This document shows positions 1 to 7,488 of a stretch of DNA of 19,555 nucleotides, one piece after another (within the stretch, counting starts at the first letter, position 1; each line of letters begins with the position of its first letter). The stretch covers positions 1-19,555 of the forward strand of contig JAIRMT010000181.1 of the NCBI GenBank assembly GCA_031258505.1. The letters are read 5' to 3'. The notes below the pieces were generated by a model that did not search any database, had not been told where the DNA came from, and saw only the letters and a list, made by a program, of their open reading frames with translations. Both the position numbers and the translations under genes were made by a program. The stretch comes from Treponema sp. GTDB lineage: Bacteria; Spirochaetota; Spirochaetia; Treponematales; Breznakiellaceae.

Positions 1-2
1 AA

Positions 3-144
3 CTCACCTTACGCGCCGGAAAGAAAAAGATCATCGAATGACGCGAATGAACGCGAATCTTCTTTAGAGAAATGACATATTCGCGTATATTCGCGTCCAT
101 TCGATGACCAATTCTTACCGTTTTTTCTTCCTGCGTAACATGAG
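3..144. mobile_element. MITE-like palindromic element, copy 1
   Basis: This 142-bp segment has imperfect terminal inverted repeats: CTCACCTTACGC at the left and GCGTAACATGAG at the right. The inner arms also pair (ATCATCGAATGACGCGAAT against ATTCGCGTCCATTCGATGA), so nearly the whole element can fold into one hairpin. It contains no gene. A second copy lies at 2277-2402, almost identical except for a deletion of about 16 bp in the central loop. The right flank reads TTAATAA and the only two left-flank bases in the window are AA, which fits a 7-bp target duplication but cannot be proven here. The family is not recognised. It is probably mobilised in trans by an unidentified transposase. Confidence 0.75.
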
Positions 145-152
145 TTAATAAT

Positions 153-1100
153 ATGAACAAGACCGTCGCAGTGATCAACGATATCACCGACAATATTCAG
201 AGCATCAAGGGACGGGTCATCAAGCAGAGCGACAGTGTTATGGAAACAAGCTCGATGATGAAAGAGATTACGCTCAACATAAACAAGCTCAATGAAAATG
301 TCGATAAGCAGGCTGTCAGCGTGTCTAAATCTTCCGGCGCCATTGAGGAGATGATCACCAGCATCAATTCTGTTACCCAAACCCTTGCTAAAAATGCTGA
401 AAGTGTAAAGGAACTTTTGGAAGCCAGCGGTGTGGGGCGCGCGGGTTTACAGAATGTGGTAACCGATATACAGGAAATTGCCCATGAGTCCGAAGGTCTT
501 TTGGAGATCAACGCGCTGATGCAGAATATCACCAGTCAGACTAATCTATTGAGCATGAACGCCGCGATTGAAGCAGCCCACGCCGGAGAAGCGGGAAAAG
601 GTTTTGCTGTTGTTGCCGACGAGATACGCAAACTTGCGGAAAATTCTGGACAGCAGTCAAAAACCGTCGGGGCAGTTCTTAAAAAGATAAAAGGTTCCAT
701 CGACAAGATTACGCAGTCAACAAATAACGTACTCAGCAAATTTGAAGTCATTGACGGCGATGTAAAGATCGTATCAGAGCAGACCGGAAAAATCCGCAGC
801 GATATGGAAGAGCAGAACATGAAGAGCCGGCAGATCATGGAGGTAATCGGGCAACTGAACGATATTACGCTTATGGTGAAAGACAGTTCGGATAAAATGC
901 TGGAAAACAGCAAGGAAGTCATTGCCGAAGGCAAGAATCTGGAAATAGCTACAACGGAAATCAATAACGGAATGAACGAAATGGCGACTGGTACAGCTCA
1001 AATTAACGTGGCGGTAAGCCGGATCAACGATATCAGCGATCAGAATAAGGAAAATATCGAGCTATTGGTTAAAGAAGTTTCCCGTTTCAAGGTGGAATAA
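153..1100 (+). CDS. MCP signalling domain protein, N-terminally truncated
   Basis: The protein (315 aa) is only the cytoplasmic coiled-coil signalling part of a chemoreceptor. The conserved hairpin tip that contacts CheA and CheW is intact at residues 129-165 (SQTNLLSMNAAIEAAHAGEA, then GKGFAVVADEIRKLAENS). Long heptad-rich helices lie on both sides. There is no membrane segment, periplasmic sensor or HAMP domain, whereas typical MCPs are 500-700 aa. No Shine-Dalgarno sequence precedes the ATG, an in-frame TGA lies at 141-143, and the end of a palindromic mobile element lies 8 bp upstream. I infer that the 5' half was cut off by that insertion or an associated rearrangement. It could be a pseudogene, or a soluble receptor if a promoter is supplied from outside. 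Confidence 0.8.
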   Translation: MNKTVAVINDITDNIQSIKGRVIKQSDSVMETSSMMKEITLNINKLNENVDKQAVSVSKSSGAIEEMITSINSVTQTLAKNAESVKELLEASGVGRAGLQNVVTDIQEIAHESEGLLEINALMQNITSQTNLLSMNAAIEAAHAGEAGKGFAVVADEIRKLAENSGQQSKTVGAVLKKIKGSIDKITQSTNNVLSKFEVIDGDVKIVSEQTGKIRSDMEEQNMKSRQIMEVIGQLNDITLMVKDSSDKMLENSKEVIAEGKNLEIATTEINNGMNEMATGTAQINVAVSRINDISDQNKENIELLVKEVSRFKVE

Positions 1101-1110
1101 GCTATGCGTA

Positions 1111-1253
1111 GTCTCAAGCCATTCCCTTGTACCTGTGTCTGCCATTGTCGCCTCATCAGCGAGGCAAGGGTAAGGTTTGACCGCAAGCCTGCTATGCCGG
1201 CGAGCGCTGTTACAGTAACAATGGCAAGCTCAGTCACTGGAGTTGCTTGAGAC
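1111..1253. repeat. large imperfect inverted repeat in the ROK gene leader
   Basis: GTCTCAAGC at 1111-1119 is the perfect complement of GCTTGAGAC at 1245-1253. TGCCATTGT at 1140-1148 is the perfect complement of ACAATGGCA at 1218-1226, at nearly the same offset. The loop holds a smaller hairpin (GCCTC/GAGGC near 1150-1165) and a 13-bp palindrome TGTTACAGTAACA at 1208-1220. It could be a structured leader, an operator region, or a decayed palindromic repeat of another family. The palindrome is a plausible repressor site, but nothing here identifies a regulator. Confidence 0.5.
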
Positions 1254-1257
1254 TGTT

Positions 1258-1275
1258 CCAAAACAGGCGTTTTGG
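1258..1275 (+). promoter_or_regulatory. hairpin just upstream of the ROK start
   Basis: CCAAAAC, loop AGGC, GTTTTGG form a perfect 7-bp stem. It ends 14 bp before the GGAG ribosome-binding site of the ROK gene. The stem is AT-rich and has no T-run, so it is not a standard terminator. It could modulate translation or be an insertion-sequence end: GCTGTTCCAAAA-like sequence also occurs near 13122. Confidence 0.35.
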
Positions 1276-1298
1276 CTATGCTGGCCGCTGGAGTCAGT

Positions 1299-2267
1299 AT
1301 GTATTTAATTGGAATTGATATTGGGGGAACTAAGTGCAGGGTCTCACTCGGCAGGAAGACCGAAGCGGAGCATAGTCTTGATATTGTCGCTGTGGGCGAA
1401 AGCCGCGATAGCGCCGGTGTTCCGTGGGCGCGTATGCTGGAGCTGCTTCTCGCCGACCTGAAAACCCTCTGCAGAGACTGCCCGGAACAGCCCGCTGCCA
1501 TTGGCGTCAGTTGCGGCGGGCCTCTTGACCAGAAGCGGGGTTTGATTCTTTCCCCGCCGAACCTGCCCGACTGGAACGAGGTTCCTATAACGAAGTTTTT
1601 CACGGAAAAAGCCGGCGTTCCGGCTTTTCTGCAAAACGACGCTGACGCCGGCGCTTTGGCTGAATGGAAGTGGGGCGCTGGTCAGGGCTATAACAGCCTT
1701 ATTTTCATCACGTTTGGCACTGGCTGCGGCGCTGGCCTTATCCTGAATGGGTGTCTGTACAGCGGAGCTTCGGGTCAGGCCGGCGAAATCGGCCATGTCC
1801 GGCTTGCCGACTATGGGCCAGCAGGTTATGGCAAACCAGGCTCTATGGAGGGCTTTTGTTCAGGCGGCGGCATTACCCGCCTCGCCCGCACGCTGGTCGA
1901 GGCCGAGCTTCAAATGGGCAAAACTCCCGCCCTCTGTCCCTCCTACCAGGATTTGGATAAACTCACTGCCAAAACCGTAGGTATTGCCGCAGAACAGGGG
2001 GACAGCCTTGCCATCAGCGTTTACGCCGAGGCTGGACGGAAACTCGGCATGGGTCTTTCTATCCTCATAGATATTCTCAATCCTGAGCTGATTATCATCG
2101 GCAGCATCTTCAGTCGAAGCCGGAACCAACTGTGGCCCGAAGCTGCACGGATCATTGAGCGGGAAACCTTACCTCTGACAAGAAAAGCCTGTCAGGTGGT
2201 TCCCAGCGCCCTGGGTGAAAGCATCGGCAACTATGCGGCGCTGGCTGTCGCGGAATATGGCGGATGA
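1299..2267 (+). CDS. ROK-family sugar kinase
   Basis: This 322-aa cytoplasmic protein belongs to the ROK family, which phosphorylates glucose, N-acetylmannosamine, fructose or related sugars with ATP. Visible motifs are the phosphate loop D7-I-G-G-T-K, the sugar-binding/catalytic N113-D114, the second phosphate loop GTGCGAG at 140-146, and the E163-I-G-H166 sugar/metal motif. The CxCGxxGC zinc cluster usual after GExGH is replaced by a GPAGYGKPGSMEGFCSGGG segment, so it belongs to a ROK branch without the structural zinc. It has no N-terminal helix-turn-helix, so it is a kinase and not a repressor. ATG 1299 is chosen over the upstream TTG 1272 because GGAG lies at 1290-1293 with a 5-bp gap. 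The substrate cannot be told from the sequence. Confidence 0.9.
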   Translation: MYLIGIDIGGTKCRVSLGRKTEAEHSLDIVAVGESRDSAGVPWARMLELLLADLKTLCRDCPEQPAAIGVSCGGPLDQKRGLILSPPNLPDWNEVPITKFFTEKAGVPAFLQNDADAGALAEWKWGAGQGYNSLIFITFGTGCGAGLILNGCLYSGASGQAGEIGHVRLADYGPAGYGKPGSMEGFCSGGGITRLARTLVEAELQMGKTPALCPSYQDLDKLTAKTVGIAAEQGDSLAISVYAEAGRKLGMGLSILIDILNPELIIIGSIFSRSRNQLWPEAARIIERETLPLTRKACQVVPSALGESIGNYAALAVAEYGG

Positions 2268-2276
2268 ACTTATCAC

Positions 2277-2402
2277 CTCACCTTACGCGCCGGAAAGAAA
2301 AAGATCATCGAATTACGCGAATGAACGCGATGAAATATTCGCGTATATTAGCGTCCATTCGATGACAAATTCTTACCGTCTTTTCTTCCTGCGTAACATG
2401 AG
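2277..2402. mobile_element. MITE-like palindromic element, copy 2, with 7-bp target duplication
   Basis: This 126-bp copy of the element at 3-144 begins CTCACCTTACGC and ends GCGTAACATGAG. TTATCAC occurs directly on both sides (2270-2276 and 2403-2409), as expected for a target-site duplication. The flanks joined without the element closely match 8703-8747. It lies just after the ROK stop codon and before the 3' end of the converging HAD gene, so its hairpin may also act as a terminator in both directions. Confidence 0.8.
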
Positions 2403-2429
2403 TTATCACGCTTCGCGCTCAACGCACTG

Positions 2430-2464
2430 CCTTCTGAAGTAAGCGGACTACCTTCTGAAGTAAG
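2430..2464. repeat. 14-bp direct repeat, two copies at 21-bp period
   Basis: CCTTCTGAAGTAAG occurs at 2430-2443 and again at 2451-2464, between the mobile element and the 3' end of the HAD gene. Each copy contains the near-palindrome CTTC-T-GAAG. The function is unknown; it could be the start of a minisatellite. Confidence 0.6.
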
Positions 2465-2489
2465 GGTCGGTGTCGCTGAACCTCTCGCG

Positions 2490-3086
2490 TTAAACCAAAA
2501 CAGCGGCGGCTCTCAGTCGCTCTGCAAGCGCGGGGGCGCTGCTGAAGACAAACGCCGCAATCCCCAGGGAGGCGGCAGCGTCTACGTTAGACGGATGGTC
2601 GTCGATGAAAAAGGCTTCCTCCGGCAACGCGCCTTCAGCAGCCAGTATGTGCGTGAAAAAGGCTGTGTTAGGTTTCGCTTTGTGGATAAGATGTGAAGCG
2701 TACACCGTATCAAAATCATCATACTGCCTCAGACGCTTGTGAACAGCATAGTGGGCGTCTATTGTGTTGGTTCCGCAGACTATGCGTATACCCTGAGCTT
2801 TCAGCTTGAGGATAAGCTCAACAAGCGCAGCATCCTTGCAAGGCGTGAAGAATTTCGCCATGAGCGAGCCTTCGTGGGGAGGAAGCGCCCGGTCTGTTAT
2901 TCGCGTGTAGCGCTTCCAGACCTCAGCTTCGCTGATAAACCCACAGACGTATTCAGCCAGAACCGTGTCAAAAGCAGGAGCAATGGTCTCGTGTTCTGCA
3001 TATCCCAAAAATCTGCGCAGCCGGGGCCATATCTGATAGTCCTGAACCACCACGCCGCCCATATCAAAAATACCCAGCTTCATCAT
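2490..3086 (-). CDS. HAD-superfamily hydrolase, YihX-like
   Basis: This is a 198-aa cytoplasmic HAD phosphatase-like protein. Motif I is F-D8-M-G-G-V, with the nucleophile aspartate followed by Gly at the +2 position, as in the YihX type (DxGxV). Motif II is the Thr in CGTNT (104-108), motif III is Lys in HKAKP (about 136-138), and motif IV is FIDDHPSNVDA with D162-D163. Residues about 20-85 form a small helical cap (C1). YihX-like members dephosphorylate sugar phosphates such as alpha-glucose-1-phosphate; the substrate here is not known. It lies 8 bp after the oppF-type gene and is probably co-transcribed as the last gene of the operon. No clear ribosome-binding site precedes ATGATG, so translation may depend on coupling. 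A decayed partial copy lies at 7868-7990. Confidence 0.85.
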   Translation of the reverse strand: MMKLGIFDMGGVVVQDYQIWPRLRRFLGYAEHETIAPAFDTVLAEYVCGFISEAEVWKRYTRITDRALPPHEGSLMAKFFTPCKDAALVELILKLKAQGIRIVCGTNTIDAHYAVHKRLRQYDDFDTVYASHLIHKAKPNTAFFTHILAAEGALPEEAFFIDDHPSNVDAAASLGIAAFVFSSAPALAERLRAAAVLV

Positions 3087-3094
3087 TACGTTGT

Positions 3095-4060
3095 TTAGGC
3101 AAGCGCCCTGAACTTATGGCAGGCCACGATATGCCCGCCGCCGATGTCTTCCTGCTGAGGCATGGTTTCGGCGCAGACCTCGCTGGCGTGGGGACAGCGC
3201 GTCCTGAAAACACAGCCTGACGGCGGGTTTATCGGGCTTGGCACGTCGCCTTTAAGTACAACGCGCTGTTTTGTACGGCCAATGCGGGGATCAGGCACGG
3301 GGATGGCGGAAAGAAGCGCCTGCGTATACGGGTGCAGTGGATGTTCATAGAGGTCTTCAGCAGTGTTGCTTTCCATAATATGACCCAAGTACATGACAAC
3401 AACACGCCGCGAAATATGGCGCACCACCGAAAGGTCATGGGCAATAAACAGGTAGGCAAGGCCAAACTTTTCCTGCAAGTCCATCAGCATATTGATAATC
3501 TGCGCTTGTATGGAAACATCCAGCGCGGAAACTGGCTCATCACAGATGAGGAAGTCGAGTTTGGTAACCATAGCGCGGGCTATCGAAATGCGCTGACGCT
3601 GGCCGCCTGAAAACTCGTGAGGAAAGCGCGACAGATGTTCACTGTTCATGCCCACAAGACGCATCTGTTCCAACACGCGAACATCGCGCTCCTTGCGCGG
3701 CATTTCCGGGCTTTGAATGTCCAGCGGCTCGCCAACAATGTCATTCACTGACATACGCGGGTCAAGAGAAGAGTAGGGGTCCTGAAACACCATCTGCATC
3801 CGTGAGCGGTACGGCTTCATGTCGCAGGTGGTGATGTCATTACCATCAAAGATGATTTTTCCGCCATTGCTCTTGTTAAAGCGAACAATAGCGCGTCCAA
3901 CAGTAGACTTGCCGCAACCTGATTCACCAACCAAACCCACAGTTTCGCCCCGCTCAACAAAAAACGAAACGCCGTCTACTGCTTTGACAATGTGCTTATG
4001 GCCACTCTTCTGTACTGTAAAGTGAACTTTCAAATCCTCAACTTCAAGAATGGCGCTCAT
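3095..4060 (-). CDS. oppF: oligopeptide/dipeptide ABC transporter ATP-binding protein, OppF/DppF type
   Basis: This 321-aa ATPase is one of the two that energise an Opp/Dpp-class importer at the inner face of the membrane. Walker A is GESGCGKST (45-53), the Q-loop is VFQDPYSSLDPR (91-102), the signature is SGGQR (151-155), Walker B is LDFLICDEP (168-176) and the H-loop is IAHD. The oligo_HPY C-terminal domain contains PSPINPPSGCVFRTRC with further Cys residues. In DppD/OppD-class proteins such Cys residues can hold an iron-sulfur cluster. Its start overlaps the end of oppD by 4 bp, indicating translational coupling. The substrate (peptide, nickel or sugar) cannot be fixed without a binding protein. 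Confidence 0.93.
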   Translation of the reverse strand: MSAILEVEDLKVHFTVQKSGHKHIVKAVDGVSFFVERGETVGLVGESGCGKSTVGRAIVRFNKSNGGKIIFDGNDITTCDMKPYRSRMQMVFQDPYSSLDPRMSVNDIVGEPLDIQSPEMPRKERDVRVLEQMRLVGMNSEHLSRFPHEFSGGQRQRISIARAMVTKLDFLICDEPVSALDVSIQAQIINMLMDLQEKFGLAYLFIAHDLSVVRHISRRVVVMYLGHIMESNTAEDLYEHPLHPYTQALLSAIPVPDPRIGRTKQRVVLKGDVPSPINPPSGCVFRTRCPHASEVCAETMPQQEDIGGGHIVACHKFRALA

Positions 4061-5061
4061 GCGCTTACCTCCGTGTCTATCTTCAGCGCGGAAAGCCAGC
4101 AGCGCGATGTATGCCCAGCCTGACCGTCAATTTCGCTCAAATCAGGCCGCCGCGCCAGACACAGATTCATGCACCGTGTGCAGCGCGAAGCAAAGGCGCA
4201 CCCAACCGGTAACATCATCAGGTCAACCGGCGCGCCCGGTATCGGCTCAAGGCGTCTACGCTTCTCCATTACCGCCTTTTCCGGCAGGCAGCGCAGAAGG
4301 CTTTGGGTATAGGGATGCGCTGTGTGATAAAAGAGGTCGTCGGTTATGCCTGATTCCATGATTTGACTGCCATACATCACATTAACGCGGTCGCAGAGGC
4401 CAGCCACTATGCCCAGGTCATGGGTAATCAGGATGATTGCCGTTGAAATACGCGCCTTGAGGTTGCGCAGGAGTTCCAGTATCTGAGCCTGAATCGTAAC
4501 ATCCAGCGCGGTGGTCGGCTCATCCGCGATCAGGATGGCTGGGTCGCAGGCCAGCGCCATTGCTATCATGATTCGCTGCCGCATACCGCCTGAAAACTCG
4601 TGGGGATACTGCTTCATCCGCAGTTCCGGCTGAGGAATACTCACCATTTCCAACAGCTCTATAGAACGCTTCTCCGCCGCCCTCCGCGTCATAGCAAGAT
4701 GCGTCTCTAGGGTTTCCGCCACTTGATTACCAATCGTATAGAGAGGATTAAGCGACGTCATTGGGTCTTGAAAGATCATCGCAATATCTTTACCGCGTAT
4801 CTTGTTATACTCCCTCTGCCGTATTGTAAGCGCCTCACGCCCCCGTATCCTAACACTGCCCAAAACCCGCGCACTGACAGGCAGAAGCCGCATGATTGCG
4901 TTAGCCGTTACCGACTTCCCAGAACCGGATTCGCCCACAATGCCCAGAATCTCACCGTCCCTCAGACTGAATGACACATGGCTCACCGCGTGAACAATAC
5001 CAGACGGCGTGTAGAACTCCACGCTCAGGTCATTTACTTCAAGAACGTATTCGTTTGACAT
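4057..5061 (-). CDS. oppD: oligopeptide/dipeptide ABC transporter ATP-binding protein, OppD/DppD type
   Basis: This is the 334-aa partner ATPase of OppF. Walker A is GESGSGKS (43-50), the Q-loop is IFQDPMTSLNP, the signature is SGGMR (157-161) and Walker B is ILIADEP (176-182). ITHDLG supplies the H-loop. The C-terminal oligo_HPY region carries a Cys-rich run, GCAFASRCTRCMNLC, typical of the [4Fe-4S]-like motif of DppD. GAGGAAG lies 7 bp before the ATG, overlapping the end of oppC, and only 3 bp separate the two genes. The paired OppD/OppF ATPases match the heterodimeric Opp/Dpp architecture. Confidence 0.93.
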   Translation of the reverse strand: MSNEYVLEVNDLSVEFYTPSGIVHAVSHVSFSLRDGEILGIVGESGSGKSVTANAIMRLLPVSARVLGSVRIRGREALTIRQREYNKIRGKDIAMIFQDPMTSLNPLYTIGNQVAETLETHLAMTRRAAEKRSIELLEMVSIPQPELRMKQYPHEFSGGMRQRIMIAMALACDPAILIADEPTTALDVTIQAQILELLRNLKARISTAIILITHDLGIVAGLCDRVNVMYGSQIMESGITDDLFYHTAHPYTQSLLRCLPEKAVMEKRRRLEPIPGAPVDLMMLPVGCAFASRCTRCMNLCLARRPDLSEIDGQAGHTSRCWLSALKIDTEVSA

Positions 5062-5064
5062 GAT

Positions 5065-6072
5065 TTACTTCCTCAGCCGCGGGTCAAGCGCGTCGCGGAG
5101 AGCGTCTCCCAACACATTGAAGCATAGAATAATGAGACTTATCAGCAAGGCTGGATACACCATATTCATTGGATAACTCACAACGCCGTTCAGAGCATCA
5201 TTTGCTAGAGACCCAAGCGATGGAACCGGTGCGGCAACACCCAGACCAATGAAGCTCAAGAATGATTCAGTCATAATAGCCCCGGGAACAATGCCTGTAG
5301 CGTTAATGATAATGACGCCGATGGAGTTCGGGAGCAGATGTTTCACGATAACCCAGCGAGGACGAGCGCCCATTGCCTCAGACGCCAGCACATACTCCTG
5401 AGAACGGTTCATCAACAGCGCGCCCCGCACAGCGCGCGCCATGCCCAGCCAGTTAAACAGAGCCAGCACAATGAAGATTGATAGCAACCCTGATCCCATT
5501 GAAGTAATACCGAGTAAAGCCTTGTTAGACAGCATAGCGCTGAACAGATCGTGCGTTGCCACTGATAGAATGATGATGATGAGTATCGTAGGAATGGACA
5601 TAAGCAAGTCTACAATCCTCATCATGATGTTATCGCCCCAGCCTCCGATGTACGCGGACACGCCGCCATAGGTAATGCCGATGATGCCGACCAGTATCAT
5701 GGTAACAAAGCCCACGAGGAGAGAGATGCGGGTGCCAAACATGACGCGTACAAAGATATCGCGCCCCATGCGGTCAGTGCCGAGCGGGTGCGCCAGCGAA
5801 GGGCCTTCGCGCACCGCGTCGCGCAGTTGGTCACGGTACGAGTAGGGCGAAAACACTGGCCCGAATATGGCCAGCAGTATGATAGTCAAAAGCAGGCAGA
5901 GCATGAACATCGCCAGCTTATTACGCCTAAAGCGTCGCACCGCATCCTTCCAGTACGAGACCGAAGGCCGCATAAGGTCAACCGCCGCTTTTGCTTCCGC
6001 GCTTGCGGGCGCAAGATCAGCCTCACTGATACCATAGCGCTCAAGGAGCGCCCGTTCCGGCATTATCATCAT
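5065..6072 (-). CDS. oppC: oligopeptide/dipeptide ABC transporter permease, OppC/DppC type
   Basis: This membrane protein (335 aa from ATG 6072) has an OppC_N-type segment around residues 40-70 (FRRNKLAMFMLCLLLTIILL) and the family phrase HPLGTDRMGRDIFVRVMFGTR. Further helices follow. The cytoplasmic coupling motif EAMGARPRWVIVKHLLPN contacts the ATPases, and the C-terminus GDALRDALDPRLRK is typical of DppC. A GTG at 6078 is possible, but AAGGA at 6082-6086 is spaced better for ATG 6072. It follows oppB after about 12 bp. Confidence 0.92.
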   Translation of the reverse strand: MMIMPERALLERYGISEADLAPASAEAKAAVDLMRPSVSYWKDAVRRFRRNKLAMFMLCLLLTIILLAIFGPVFSPYSYRDQLRDAVREGPSLAHPLGTDRMGRDIFVRVMFGTRISLLVGFVTMILVGIIGITYGGVSAYIGGWGDNIMMRIVDLLMSIPTILIIIILSVATHDLFSAMLSNKALLGITSMGSGLLSIFIVLALFNWLGMARAVRGALLMNRSQEYVLASEAMGARPRWVIVKHLLPNSIGVIIINATGIVPGAIMTESFLSFIGLGVAAPVPSLGSLANDALNGVVSYPMNMVYPALLISLIILCFNVLGDALRDALDPRLRK

Positions 6073-6084
6073 AAACACATATCC

Positions 6085-7002
6085 TTATTGCAGCTTGATA
6101 CGCGGGTCAATGATGCCGTAGAGCAGGTCTACAACATAGTTACAAAGAATGAGCAGCGCCGCGAAAAAGATCGTTGTGCCCATGATGAGCGGGTAGTCCC
6201 GCGAACTAATTGACGAGATAAAGTATTTGCCTATGCCCGCAATGGCAAAGACCTTCTCCACGACAAATGAGCCGGTCAGGATTCCCGCAATCATTGGCCC
6301 TATGGCCGTAATCACCGGCAGGCTCGCGTTGCGGAGCGCGTGCTTAAACATCACCTTGAAACTGGAAAGCCCCTTGGCTCTCGCGGTTTTTATATAATCC
6401 TGACCAGTTACGTCAAGCATTGTGGCGCGGGTGAGCCGCGCAAGGTGAAACATCGGGTAGATTGCCATGCCAAACACAGGCATAACGTATGACTGCCAGT
6501 TAGAGAGATACGCCACAGGTAAGATTTGCAGCCACGCGCCGAATATCAGCATCAGGGCTATAGTCATAATGAAGCTCGGTATTGATACAAAAAAGGACGC
6601 GAAGAAGATGAAGCACCGGTCATAGAGTGTGTTGTGCTTCACCGCCGCAAGCAGTCCCAACGGTATACCCAGCACGACAGCGAAGAGCAGCGCAAGCATC
6701 CCCAAGTGAAACGACACCGGGAAGTATTTAGCGATGATCTCATTCACCGACGTTCCCGCCTTATCGACCATAGAATAGCCCAAGTCCCCAGAAAGCAAGT
6801 CGCCCATATACCTGACATACTGCTCAAGCAGAGGCCGGTCATACCCATACTTCGCCAGCAAGCGTTGTGTTACCTCCGGGTTAATGGCCTCGCCGAGGAA
6901 AGGCCCGCCCGGTACAGCCTGCATGAGGAAGAAAGTCAGGCTGATAACGAGAAACAGCGTGATAATAGACGTGAGCAGATGTCTAAGAGCATAACGAAAC
7001 AT
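6085..7002 (-). CDS. oppB: oligopeptide/dipeptide ABC transporter permease, OppB/DppB type
   Basis: This 305-aa membrane protein has the OppB/DppB layout: an N-terminal helix (HLLTSIITLFLVISLTFFLM), then PGGPF and the LLAKYGYDRPLLEQYVRYMG segment. A strong binding-protein-dependent-transport domain follows, with the coupling motif DYIKTARAKGLSSFKVMFKHALRN and the C-terminus LLYGIIDPRIKLQ. AGGAGG stands 6 bp before the ATG. It forms the heterodimeric pore with OppC. The gene starts about 21 bp after the end of the small MCP-tip gene on the same strand, so both are likely on one transcript. The oppA-type binding protein that usually accompanies oppB is absent. Confidence 0.93.
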   Translation of the reverse strand: MFRYALRHLLTSIITLFLVISLTFFLMQAVPGGPFLGEAINPEVTQRLLAKYGYDRPLLEQYVRYMGDLLSGDLGYSMVDKAGTSVNEIIAKYFPVSFHLGMLALLFAVVLGIPLGLLAAVKHNTLYDRCFIFFASFFVSIPSFIMTIALMLIFGAWLQILPVAYLSNWQSYVMPVFGMAIYPMFHLARLTRATMLDVTGQDYIKTARAKGLSSFKVMFKHALRNASLPVITAIGPMIAGILTGSFVVEKVFAIAGIGKYFISSISSRDYPLIMGTTIFFAALLILCNYVVDLLYGIIDPRIKLQ

Positions 7003-7023
7003 GATAACCTCCTTTGATGAGTT

Positions 7024-7488
7024 CTATTTTTGCCTCATCGCGCCCCAATAAGACCTTAGCCAAGAAGAATTTCCCCACCCCTTAACCAAGCCGATATAGA
7101 AATCGATCATCTTCCGGTGGGATTGTAATGACTGCCGATGGCTTTTCATGCTGTCCGTGATGATTCGGGATTGTGTATTCGAACTTTCCGCTAAAGTACG
7201 GATTTCATCGGCTACTACCGCAAATCCCTTTCCCGTTTCCCCTGCATGGGCCGCCTCAATAGCCGCGTTCATGGCAAGCAGGTTGGTTTGACTGGCCCGT
7301 ATCCGGTCAAGACCCTTTTCCTGATCGGACATTCTCAAGGTTAGATTAGTTCGATTACTAAAGAACTGCTCTATCATCTGAAGGGTTTGACTAGGGGATT
7401 CTCCCTTTCTTCTATAGAAGAGTATTACCCCTGCCGCTGAAACCGCAGCGGATACCAACGCTATACCTGCCATAGTGAGTATGCTCAT
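7024..7488 (-). CDS. small membrane-anchored MCP-tip protein
   Basis: This 154-aa protein has one N-terminal membrane helix (about residues 4-25) ending in YRRKG. It then carries only the tip of an MCP signalling hairpin, residues 66-103 (SQTNLLAMNAAIEAAHAGET, then GKGFAVVADEIRTLAESS). It lacks a ligand domain, a HAMP domain and the long adaptation helices. The last 40 residues are not MCP-like and may be a frameshifted remnant. GGAAGG sits before the ATG, so translation is plausible. It is the first gene of the opp operon, in the place where a substrate-binding protein might be expected. Either it is the scar of a longer MCP gene or a minimal CheA/CheW-binding membrane protein tied to transport. 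Confidence 0.7.
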   Translation of the reverse strand: MSILTMAGIALVSAAVSAAGVILFYRRKGESPSQTLQMIEQFFSNRTNLTLRMSDQEKGLDRIRASQTNLLAMNAAIEAAHAGETGKGFAVVADEIRTLAESSNTQSRIITDSMKSHRQSLQSHRKMIDFYIGLVKGWGNSSWLRSYWGAMRQK

